From Phocaeicola sp. (GTDB lineage: Bacteria > Bacteroidota > Bacteroidia > Bacteroidales > Bacteroidaceae): a DNA stretch of 13,096 nucleotides. The notes beneath the pieces were generated by a model. That model ran no database searches. It saw only the letters and a list, made by a program, of their open reading frames with translations, and was not told the origin of the DNA. Shown here piece after piece: positions 7,275 through 13,096 of the stretch (positions within the stretch are counted from its first letter, which is position 1; each line of letters begins with the position of its first letter). The translations under genes and the position numbers were made by a program. The stretch covers positions 1 through 13,096 of the forward strand of contig JAHHQV010000063.1 of the NCBI GenBank assembly GCA_020026175.1, given 5' to 3'.

Positions 7275-8795
7275 TCAATTAATTAAATTAAGCATCTTTA
7301 TTGTTGCCTTTATAGCTGCCTCTGTCTGGTCGGCATCAAGTCCACGAGTACGAAACTCCTTGTCTTCATGATTCCAGGTTATAACAGTCTGCACAAAAGC
7401 ATCAGTACGACCACCCGGAGGAATACTGACAGCATAATTCACAAGCATAGGGAACTCACGGTTTAGCCTGTCTTTATATATCTTGCGTAAAGCTCTTACA
7501 AAAGCATCATATTGTCCATCTCCCGAAGAACTTTCCTCATACATTTTTCCATCTATCTCAATACTTAATGTAGCCATAGGCTTGAGTCCCTTTGTCAAAG
7601 TAACAAAATAACTGTGGAGTTTGACTTTACTGCTGGCCGTATCATGTTTCAACACATCACTGATGATATAAGGTAAATCATCTTGCGTTACAATCTCCTT
7701 TCTGTCTCCAAGCTCTATAATTCTATCCGTAACCTTACGCATAGAATCTTCGTCAAGTTCAAGTCCCAGACTTTCAAGATTTTTTCTGATATTAGCCTTA
7801 CCCGAATTCTTTCCCAAGGCATACTCTCTCACTCTCCCGAATCTCTCTGGCTGGAGGTCATTGAAATAAAGATTGTTCTTACTGTCTCCATCGGCATGTA
7901 CACCTGCCACCTGAGTGAATACATTCTGCCCCACTATGGGCTTGTTGGCAGGAATACTTATCCCTGAATAAGATTCAACTATACGGCTCACTTCATTCAG
8001 TCTGCTCTCGTTTATATTAGTCGTAGCATTAAAATGATCTTTCAGTATAGCCTGTACACTTGCAAGAGGAGCATTTCCGGCACGCTCGCCAAGACCATTG
8101 ATTGTGGTATGAAGCCCTTTCACTCCACTAAGCACGGCAGCAAGGACATTGCTTACAGCCAAGTCATAGTCATTGTGTGCATGAAAATCAAAATGAAGTT
8201 CAGGATAATGTTTCTTCATTTTTCTCATAAATCCTATAACCTCAAGAGGGTTCAGTATTCCCAAAGTATCAGGAAGCATGAATCTTTTTATTCCTATATC
8301 TTTTAGTCCATCTATCAATTCATAGACATATTCAGGAGAATTGTTTATCCCGTTACTCCAATCTTCAAGATACAGATTTACATCCAAACCTTTATCGAGT
8401 GCATACGCCACAGTATATTTTATATCCTCGATATGTTCTTCCGAAGTTTTCTTCAGCTGATAACGGCAGTGTTTCTCCGACCCCTTTGCCAAGAGGTTTA
8501 TCACTTTTCCACCTGCACCATTTATCCAGTCGACAGAAACCCGTCCGTCAACAAACCCCAAGACCTCAACTTTGTGAAGCATATTTTTTCGTGCAGCCCA
8601 TTCACAAATCATTCTTACTGCATTAAATTCGCCTTCCGACACACGAGCAGATGCCACCTCTATCCTATCCACTTTCAAGTCTTCGAGAAGCATTCTGGCT
8701 ATCATCAATTTTTCATGAGGGACAAAAGACACTCCGCTGGTCTGTTCACCATCGCGGAGAGTCGTGTCCATTATTTCTATAAATGGAGGATTCAT
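7275..8795 (-). CDS. cimA: (R)-citramalate synthase, LeuA-family, Leptospira CimA type
   Basis: This enzyme should condense pyruvate with acetyl-CoA to (R)-citramalate, the entry to the threonine-independent isoleucine route. The 506-residue protein has the HMGL-like barrel (about 1-270; MDTTLRDGEQTSGVSF, FHAHNDYD with metal His205 and His207, GLGERAGNAPL), a linker domain with FTQVAGVHADGD, and a C-terminal LeuA-type allosteric domain (about 385-506; SSGDGQYDAF, IPPGGRTDA). Compared from memory with Leptospira interrogans CimA, the residues reported to hold pyruvate in a hydrophobic pocket (Leu81, Leu104, Tyr144) match Leu79, Leu102 and Tyr142 here, and Arg16/Asp17 match Arg14/Asp15. The operon's LeuA has a different, canonical motif (GIGTSDSHIK). 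Annotation pipelines may call this gene a second leuA. It lies between leuD and leuB, and feedback by isoleucine is likely by family analogy. Confidence 0.85.
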   Translation of the reverse strand: MNPPFIEIMDTTLRDGEQTSGVSFVPHEKLMIARMLLEDLKVDRIEVASARVSEGEFNAVRMICEWAARKNMLHKVEVLGFVDGRVSVDWINGAGGKVINLLAKGSEKHCRYQLKKTSEEHIEDIKYTVAYALDKGLDVNLYLEDWSNGINNSPEYVYELIDGLKDIGIKRFMLPDTLGILNPLEVIGFMRKMKKHYPELHFDFHAHNDYDLAVSNVLAAVLSGVKGLHTTINGLGERAGNAPLASVQAILKDHFNATTNINESRLNEVSRIVESYSGISIPANKPIVGQNVFTQVAGVHADGDSKNNLYFNDLQPERFGRVREYALGKNSGKANIRKNLESLGLELDEDSMRKVTDRIIELGDRKEIVTQDDLPYIISDVLKHDTASSKVKLHSYFVTLTKGLKPMATLSIEIDGKMYEESSSGDGQYDAFVRALRKIYKDRLNREFPMLVNYAVSIPPGGRTDAFVQTVITWNHEDKEFRTRGLDADQTEAAIKATIKMLNLIN

Positions 8796-8820
8796 AAGTT
8801 AAGTTCTTTATTTACTGTTT

Positions 8821-8849
8821 ATGGAAGCCTTAACAAGGCTACAATCCAT
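8821..8849 (-). promoter_or_regulatory. Intercistronic stem-loop between leuD and cimA
   Basis: AGCCTT (8826-8831) pairs with AAGGCT (8835-8840) over a 3-base loop. An outer ATGGA (8821-8825) pairs with TCCAT (8845-8849), leaving a 4-base bulge. No U-run follows on the minus strand, so it is not an ordinary terminator. In the 66-base gap it may affect mRNA processing or the relative expression of cimA and leuB. The function is inferred only from position. Confidence 0.45.
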
Positions 8850-8861
8850 AATCACATATGT

Positions 8862-9455
8862 TTATCTTTTAGCCTCAAATTCAGCTATTTTATCTTTGTT
8901 TTCTACCAGAAAGTCTATATCATCAAGACCATTCATCAAGCAATGTTTCTTGTAAGCATTGATTTCGAATGACTCCCAGCGTCCTGTAGCCTTGTTTGTT
9001 ATTATCTGTTCAGGAAGATTAACTTCTACTTCTGTCTTTGAATCGGCATATATCGAATCGAAAAGTTCCTTCAGAAAGTCTTCCGAGACCACCACAGGAA
9101 GTACAAAATTATTAAGCTCATTGTTTTTGTGAATATCAGCAAAAAAACTAGATACCACTACCCTGAAACCATATCCTGCAATAGCCCATGCAGCATGTTC
9201 ACGACTTGAACCACTTCCGAAATTTTTTCCTGCTACCAATATCTGACCGCCATACCTTGAATCATTCAATATGAAATCTTCATTCAACGAACCATCAGAA
9301 TTATATCTCCAGTCACGGAACAGATTATCACCAAAAAATTTTTCATCTTTGGTTGTCGCTTTCAGAAATCTGGCAGGTATTATTTGGTCTGTATCCACAT
9401 TTTCCAAAGGAAGAGGAACACATGTGCTTTTTATTATATCAAATCTTTGTTTCAT
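8862..9455 (-). CDS. leuD: 3-isopropylmalate dehydratase small subunit LeuD
   Basis: LeuD forms the isomerase heterodimer with LeuC that converts 2-isopropylmalate to 3-isopropylmalate. The 197-residue protein has the small-subunit (swivel domain) signatures NVDTDQIIPARFLK near residue 19, NFGSGSSREHAAWA (about 78-91) and FADIHKNNELNN. The length is usual for the family. The ATG at 9453-9455 gives the normal start, and the frame is closed by a stop 18 bases upstream with no other start codon between. Directly upstream lies a run of 11 C on the coding strand. In this operon LeuCD would also isomerise citramalate made by CimA. Confidence 0.95.
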   Translation of the reverse strand: MKQRFDIIKSTCVPLPLENVDTDQIIPARFLKATTKDEKFFGDNLFRDWRYNSDGSLNEDFILNDSRYGGQILVAGKNFGSGSSREHAAWAIAGYGFRVVVSSFFADIHKNNELNNFVLPVVVSEDFLKELFDSIYADSKTEVEVNLPEQIITNKATGRWESFEINAYKKHCLMNGLDDIDFLVENKDKIAEFEAKR

Positions 9456-9460
9456 TTTTC

Positions 9461-9471
9461 GGGGGGGGGGG
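9461..9471 (-). repeat. C11 homopolymer 5 nt upstream of the leuD start
   Basis: Eleven G on the plus strand, C on the coding strand, occupy positions -6 to -16 relative to the leuD ATG, where a ribosome would load. It is the longest G/C homopolymer in an otherwise AT-rich window. Such tracts are prone to slipped-strand length change. It is outside any reading frame, so a change would alter spacing or leader structure, not the protein. Confidence 0.9.
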
Positions 9472-9528
9472 TATTAAATTGTGTTAATTGAAAGTGTTTT
9501 TTATCTATCTTTACAACAGAGGTATATA

Positions 9529-10923
9529 CTACATAAATTCCCTAGGGTCTGTTATAACTCCTGTAACTGCTGCTGCTGCTGCCGTAAGAGGACTTGCAAG
9601 AAGAGTTCTTGAACCAGGTCCCTGTCGTCCCTCAAAATTTCTGTTACTTGTAGAGACCGAATATTTATCGGCAGGTATCTTATCATCATTCATGGCAAGA
9701 CATGCGCTACATCCCGGCTGTCGTATTTCTAATCCAGCTGCTTCCAATATCTTGTCAATTCCTTCCTCACGTATCTGCCTGTCTACCATCCACGATCCAG
9801 GAACAAGCCAGGCTATTATATTATCAGCTTTTCTCCTACCTTTCACAATTGAAGCAAAAGCACGAAAATCTTCTATACGACCATTTGTACATGCTCCCAA
9901 GAAAACATAATCGACTTTTTTGCCAAGCAAAGATTCACCAGCCTTGAATCCCATATAATTCATAGACTTCTCGAATGAGCTTTTTTCCACATCACTCATT
10001 CCTTCTGTAGTAGGAATATTGGACGTAACAGCCATACCCATACCAGGATTTGTTCCATAAGTAATCATAGGCTGTATGTTTGCTGCATCATACTTCACTT
10101 CCTTGTCAAAAACAGCATTGTCATCACTTTTCAATGTTTTCCAATAAGCCAATGCCTTATCCCATTCTTCACCTTTAGGAGTATACTCCCTGCCTTTGAT
10201 ATATTCGAATGTCACTTCATCAGGTGCTATCATACCTCCACGGGCTCCCATCTCGATAGAAAGATTGCATAATGTGAGTCTTCCTTCCATTGTAAGGCTG
10301 CGGATAGCCTCTCCTGCATACTCAACGAAATATCCTGTTGCACCGCTTGTAGTCATCTTTGACATCATATACAGGGCAACATCTTTAGCTGTTACTCCCT
10401 TTCCCAACTTACCGTCAATAGTTATTCGCATAGTCTTTGGCCTTGACTGAAGAATACACTGCGAAGCCATCACCATTTCCACTTCACTTGTTCCTATACC
10501 GAAAGCCACAGCTCCCATTGCCCCATGAGTAGAAGTATGAGAGTCGCCACATACAATTGTCATTCCAGGAAGAGTAAGTCCACGTTCTGGACCTACAACA
10601 TGTATTATACCGTTTTTCTTGTTCATCATTCCAAAATGAGCAAGTCCAAACTCTTCAGCATTTCTGGCAAGAGTATCAACCTGAGTCTTCGAAATAGGAT
10701 CTTCTATGGGTTTGTCCTGGTCATGAGTAGGTGTGTTATGGTCGGGCATACAATAAATACGTTCAGGACGGAAACATTTCAGTCCTCTGGAACGTAACCC
10801 CTCAAAAGCCTGAGGACTTGTCACTTCATGACAATAAAGTCTGTCTATATATAATTGAGTAGGTCCTTCATCTATCTTCTGCACTATATGTGCATCCCAT
10901 ATTTTATCAAATAATGTATTCAT
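9529..10923 (-). CDS. leuC: 3-isopropylmalate dehydratase large subunit LeuC
   Basis: LeuC is the iron-sulfur catalytic subunit of isopropylmalate isomerase (aconitase family). The 464-residue protein has the three cluster ligands Cys345 (FLGACTNGR), Cys405 and Cys408 (PGCSACLAMN). It also has PDHNTPT (60-66), VCGDSHTSTHGAMGA (about 124-138), GIGTSEVE and the C-terminal NRNFEGRQGPGSRT. Length and motif order are those of bacterial LeuC. It follows leuA by 39 bases and precedes leuD by 73. It provides the active site for both the leucine and the predicted citramalate branch. A short GCA-codon run encodes an AAAAA stretch near the C-terminus (about 448-452), which is common in this family. Confidence 0.96.
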   Translation of the reverse strand: MNTLFDKIWDAHIVQKIDEGPTQLYIDRLYCHEVTSPQAFEGLRSRGLKCFRPERIYCMPDHNTPTHDQDKPIEDPISKTQVDTLARNAEEFGLAHFGMMNKKNGIIHVVGPERGLTLPGMTIVCGDSHTSTHGAMGAVAFGIGTSEVEMVMASQCILQSRPKTMRITIDGKLGKGVTAKDVALYMMSKMTTSGATGYFVEYAGEAIRSLTMEGRLTLCNLSIEMGARGGMIAPDEVTFEYIKGREYTPKGEEWDKALAYWKTLKSDDNAVFDKEVKYDAANIQPMITYGTNPGMGMAVTSNIPTTEGMSDVEKSSFEKSMNYMGFKAGESLLGKKVDYVFLGACTNGRIEDFRAFASIVKGRRKADNIIAWLVPGSWMVDRQIREEGIDKILEAAGLEIRQPGCSACLAMNDDKIPADKYSVSTSNRNFEGRQGPGSRTLLASPLTAAAAAVTGVITDPREFM

Positions 10924-10962
10924 GTAAAATTAGATTTTTATGATTCTGTTTCTATTTACAGA

Positions 10963-12459
10963 TTATTTTCTGAATTTATTTATACAATCAATATAAGCCT
11001 CTACAGAAGCTGCTATAATATCTGTATTAGCACCAAAGCCATAATACATCTGACCGTCATAATCAACCTGCATATGAACCTTACCTACATCATCACTTCC
11101 TTTACTTATAGCCTGAATAGTAAATTCCTTTAATGTCATCTGACGCTTGATAATCTGTTTGACAGCTTTTATGGCAGCATCTACCGGACCGTTTCCTGTT
11201 GCAGCAGCCTCAAAATGTTCACCCGATATATTAAGTCCAAGACTAGCAACCGAACGTACACCTACACCACTTGTCACCTGCAAATATTCCAGTTTGATGT
11301 GATGGTTAACATTCCTGTCGGCACCTGCCAACACCATTATATCATCATCAGAAATGTCTTTTTTCTTGTCTGCCAATTTCAAGAAATCTTCATAAACTTT
11401 GTCAAGCTTATCTTGTGCCAAATCAAGACCAAGTAGATGAAGTCTGTGTTTCAATGCAGCACGTCCGCTTCTTGCTGTTAGTACTATCGCATTATCGTCG
11501 ATACCTACATCTTTAGGATCTATTATTTCGTATGTCTGAACATTTTTCAAAACACCGTCCTGATGTATTCCTGACGAATGGGCAAAGGCATTTCTTCCTA
11601 CAATAGCTTTATTGGGCTGAACTGGCATATTCATAAGACTTGAGACCATACGACTTGTAGGATAAATCTTCTGAGTGTTTATATTAGTATCAATATCTAT
11701 ATCATTATGGCAACGAAGTATCATGGCAACTTCTTCCAGAGAAGTGTTTCCAGCACGTTCGCCTATACCGTTTATGGTAACTTCCACCTGACGGGCTCCG
11801 TTCAATACTCCACTTATGGTATTGGCAGTGGCCATGCCTAAGTCATTGTGACAATGTGTGGAAATGACAGCCTTATGTATTCCGTCCACATGTTCCATAA
11901 GATATTTGATTTTTGCACCATATTCCTCAGGAAGACAATATCCAGTAGTATCAGGGATATTAACCACTGTTGCACCAGCCTTTACCACTGACTCAATTAC
12001 ACGTGCAAGATATTCATTGTCTGTACGACCAGCATCTTCGGCATAAAACTCTACATCCTCTACATATCTCTTTGCATATTTCACAGCTGCCACAGCGCGC
12101 TCTATTATTTCTTCTCTTGTAGAATTGAACTTAAATTTGATATGAGAATCAGAAGTACCTATTCCTGTATGTATTCTCTTATGTCTTGCATATTTCAATG
12201 CTTCTGCGGCTACATCAATATCCTTCTGTACAGCTCGTGTGAGAGCACATATTGTAGGCCATGTCACCGCTTTCGAAATCTCTATAACAGAATTAAAATC
12301 TCCTGGACTTGATATAGGGAATCCAGCTTCAATAACATCCACTCCCAAAGCCTCAAGCTGACGGGCTACCTGAATTTTTTCAACCGTATTCAACTGGCAG
12401 CCTGGTACCTGCTCTCCATCTCTCAATGTTGTATCAAAAATGAATAATCTGTCACTCAT
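10963..12459 (-). CDS. leuA: 2-isopropylmalate synthase LeuA
   Basis: LeuA condenses 2-oxoisovalerate with acetyl-CoA, the committed step of leucine synthesis. The 498-residue protein has the DTTLRDGEQ motif (9-17; Arg13, Asp14), GIGTSDSHIK (99-108), metal ligands His202 and His204 in THCHND, GIGERAGNTSLEE, and NAFAHSSGIHQDG of the linker domain. A C-terminal allosteric domain follows (about 385-498; LEYLQVTSG, TGNGPVDAA). The domain layout and length match leucine-feedback-inhibited LeuA proteins. It is the first gene of the operon, 32 bases after the attenuator terminator. It is clearly distinct from the second family member in the operon, which carries pyruvate-pocket residues. Confidence 0.96.
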   Translation of the reverse strand: MSDRLFIFDTTLRDGEQVPGCQLNTVEKIQVARQLEALGVDVIEAGFPISSPGDFNSVIEISKAVTWPTICALTRAVQKDIDVAAEALKYARHKRIHTGIGTSDSHIKFKFNSTREEIIERAVAAVKYAKRYVEDVEFYAEDAGRTDNEYLARVIESVVKAGATVVNIPDTTGYCLPEEYGAKIKYLMEHVDGIHKAVISTHCHNDLGMATANTISGVLNGARQVEVTINGIGERAGNTSLEEVAMILRCHNDIDIDTNINTQKIYPTSRMVSSLMNMPVQPNKAIVGRNAFAHSSGIHQDGVLKNVQTYEIIDPKDVGIDDNAIVLTARSGRAALKHRLHLLGLDLAQDKLDKVYEDFLKLADKKKDISDDDIMVLAGADRNVNHHIKLEYLQVTSGVGVRSVASLGLNISGEHFEAAATGNGPVDAAIKAVKQIIKRQMTLKEFTIQAISKGSDDVGKVHMQVDYDGQMYYGFGANTDIIAASVEAYIDCINKFRK

Positions 12460-12490
12460 ATTTCTAAATTTTATTATTGTCCTATTTTAT

Positions 12491-12523
12491 AAAAAAACCT
12501 TTCCCACTTTGAAGTGAGAAAGG
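12491..12523 (-). terminator. Leu operon attenuator (intrinsic terminator in leader)
   Basis: The 26-base segment 12498-12523 folds into an 11- to 12-bp stem, with outer CCTTTC / GAAAGG, a tiny loop and one G-U pair. On the minus strand it is followed by seven U (12491-12497). It lies 43 bases past the leader peptide stop and 32 bases before leuA. Its 5' arm and loop contain CTCACTTC, the exact complement of GAAGTGAG at the end of the leader peptide gene, so the terminator and an antiterminator are mutually exclusive. Confidence 0.92.
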
Positions 12524-12564
12524 CTAAATATCTAAATGTTTTCACATCTTACATATATACACGA

Positions 12565-12572
12565 CTCACTTC
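12565..12572 (-). promoter_or_regulatory. Antiterminator arm overlapping the leader stop codon
   Basis: On the transcript this is GAAGUGAG, an 8-base perfect complement of the terminator's 5' arm (12511-12518). It includes the UGA stop codon of the leader peptide. A ribosome that reaches the stop would cover it and let the terminator form. A ribosome stalled earlier on Leu or Ile codons would leave it free to pair and prevent termination. Confidence 0.8.
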
Positions 12573-12637
12573 CCACCAAGATTACCCAGTAGCAAAATAA
12601 TACCGCATAGCAAAATATGTAAAAACATTATATTCAT
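12566..12637 (-). CDS. leuL: Leu/Ile-rich leader peptide of the leu operon
   Basis: This 23-codon gene starts at ATG 12635-12637 and stops with TGA at 12566-12568. Seven of the 23 residues are Leu (using TTA, TTG, CTA, CTG and CTT) and four are Ile. The centre reads HILLCGIILLLGN. An AGGA lies 4 bases before the ATG, a possible ribosome-binding site, unusual for this phylum. The gene begins about 22 bases after the predicted transcription start and is followed by the antiterminator/terminator pair. It is the ribosome-sensor part of a transcription attenuator. The Ile codons fit an operon that also encodes citramalate synthase. The symbol is used by analogy with enterobacterial leuL; no sequence homology is implied. 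Confidence 0.88.
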   Translation of the reverse strand: MNIMFLHILLCGIILLLGNLGGK

Positions 12638-12664
12638 TTTGTCCTATTATTTATTTGTTTGCTG

Positions 12665-12694
12665 CAAAGGTAGATATTTTTTTTAGAACACAAA
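12665..12694 (-). promoter_or_regulatory. Leu operon promoter
   Basis: On the minus strand TTTG (12691-12694) is followed after 18 bases by TACCTTTG (12665-12672), an exact match to the Bacteroidetes -7 box TAnnTTTG. Transcription should begin near 12659, giving a leader of about 200 bases before leuA that contains the leader peptide and attenuator. Confidence 0.85.
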
Positions 12695-12699
12695 AAAGA

Positions 12700-13040
12700 A
12701 TGAAAGTTTTTTCTCGCTTTAAATTACAAATTAATAGAAATTCGGGCTTTATGATAATATAATATTATTTATTCAATACACACTATATAAAACAATTGAC
12801 TAACAATCACATTGATAGACAATGTTATAACAATATATACTGGCTGATTCAATCAAAAAGATATAATATATTATATACAATTATCATTATGGTATATAAT
12901 ATAATTTGACAATAGATTTATTATATAAAGTTTACTATGATCGAAATAAATAGAATAAACTTATCTAATAAGCAAAATATATAGATATATAAGTTTAATG
13001 TAGAATTATGCCCCCATTAGCTGATACTCATACCGAGCAT
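12700..13040. other. AT-rich gene-free region upstream of the leu operon
   Basis: About 340 bases of very AT-rich DNA without a credible coding region on either strand. The only structure found is a 12-bp inverted repeat, TATATTATATAC (12867-12878) with GTATATAATATA (12892-12903), 13 bases apart and roughly 170 bp upstream of the promoter. In such DNA this may be chance. Intrinsic curvature or an upstream activator site is possible but unproven. Confidence 0.6.
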
Positions 13041-13076
13041 AAAAAAAAGCCCCGAAGTATTTCTACCTCGGGGCTT
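13041..13076 (-). terminator. Intrinsic terminator of a gene right of the window
   Basis: AAGCCCCGA (13047-13055) pairs with TCGGGGCTT (13068-13076). After one mismatch three more pairs close on a TTTC loop. On the minus strand eight U (13041-13048) follow, so it ends a leftward transcript from beyond 13096. The gene itself is not visible. Confidence 0.9.
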
Positions 13077-13096
13077 CCGTCCTTAAAACGGCGACT

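Noticed and set aside
7252..7278. Upstream start of leuB overlapping the cimA stop
   Set aside because: The nine extra residues precede the normal LeuB N-terminus MNFKIAVLAGDG and look like translated intergenic DNA.
9558..9582. CTG trinucleotide run near the leuC C-terminus as a contingency repeat
   Set aside because: Only about four or five units, in frame, encoding an alanine stretch that is common at this place in LeuC proteins.
9488..9910. Open frame on the plus strand opposite the leuC 3' end
   Set aside because: LeuC cluster motifs are on the minus strand; the plus-strand reading is low-complexity antisense without family features.
12867..12903. 12-bp inverted repeat upstream of the leu promoter as an operator
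   Set aside because: Almost pure A/T sequence in a very AT-rich stretch, so a chance match is likely; kept only as a note in the region entry.

Overview
The window looks like chromosomal DNA from a Bacteroidales bacterium (Bacteroides/Prevotella-like). Supporting signs are the low GC content, promoter boxes of the Bacteroidetes form (TTTG at -33, TAnnTTTG at -7), few clear Shine-Dalgarno sites, an M56 peptidase fused to a TonB C-terminal domain, a secreted GH20 hexosaminidase, and the gene order leuA-leuC-leuD-cimA-leuB. No mobile element, tRNA, rRNA or CRISPR array was seen.

Left part (1-3600, all genes on the minus strand): a small putative lipoprotein (28-276); a gene-free stretch holding four 22-bp tandem repeats (507-594) and a hairpin terminator (597-640); a secreted GH20 beta-N-acetylhexosaminidase (671-2629); and an exported seven-repeat TPR protein (2773-3600).

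Middle (3788-6065, plus strand): msrA (methionine sulfoxide reductase A), then a two-gene BlaI-type repressor / M56 peptidase-TonB operon. Its promoter region is a 24-bp near-perfect inverted repeat whose 8-bp centre is exactly the -7 box TAGATTTG, so autorepression is very likely. A hairpin at 6122-6168 separates this operon from the convergent leu operon.

Right part (6190-12700, minus strand): a five-gene branched-chain amino acid operon, leuA-leuC-leuD-cimA-leuB. LeuA makes 2-isopropylmalate for leucine. The second synthase keeps the pyruvate-pocket residues known from Leptospira citramalate synthase and should make (R)-citramalate for isoleucine. LeuCD and LeuB would serve both routes. 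In front lies a complete attenuation module: a promoter, a 23-codon leader peptide with 7 Leu and 4 Ile codons, an antiterminator arm overlapping its stop codon, and an intrinsic terminator 32 nt before leuA. The leader's codon content matches the predicted two-product output of the operon. An 11-base C tract lies 5 nt upstream of the leuD start.

The far right (12700-13096) is AT-rich and gene-free; it ends with a terminator for a minus-strand gene lying outside the window. The most interesting items are the Leu/Ile attenuator matched to the leuA+cimA operon, the promoter-in-palindrome of the blaI operon, the C11 tract at leuD, and the 22-bp tandem dyad repeats.
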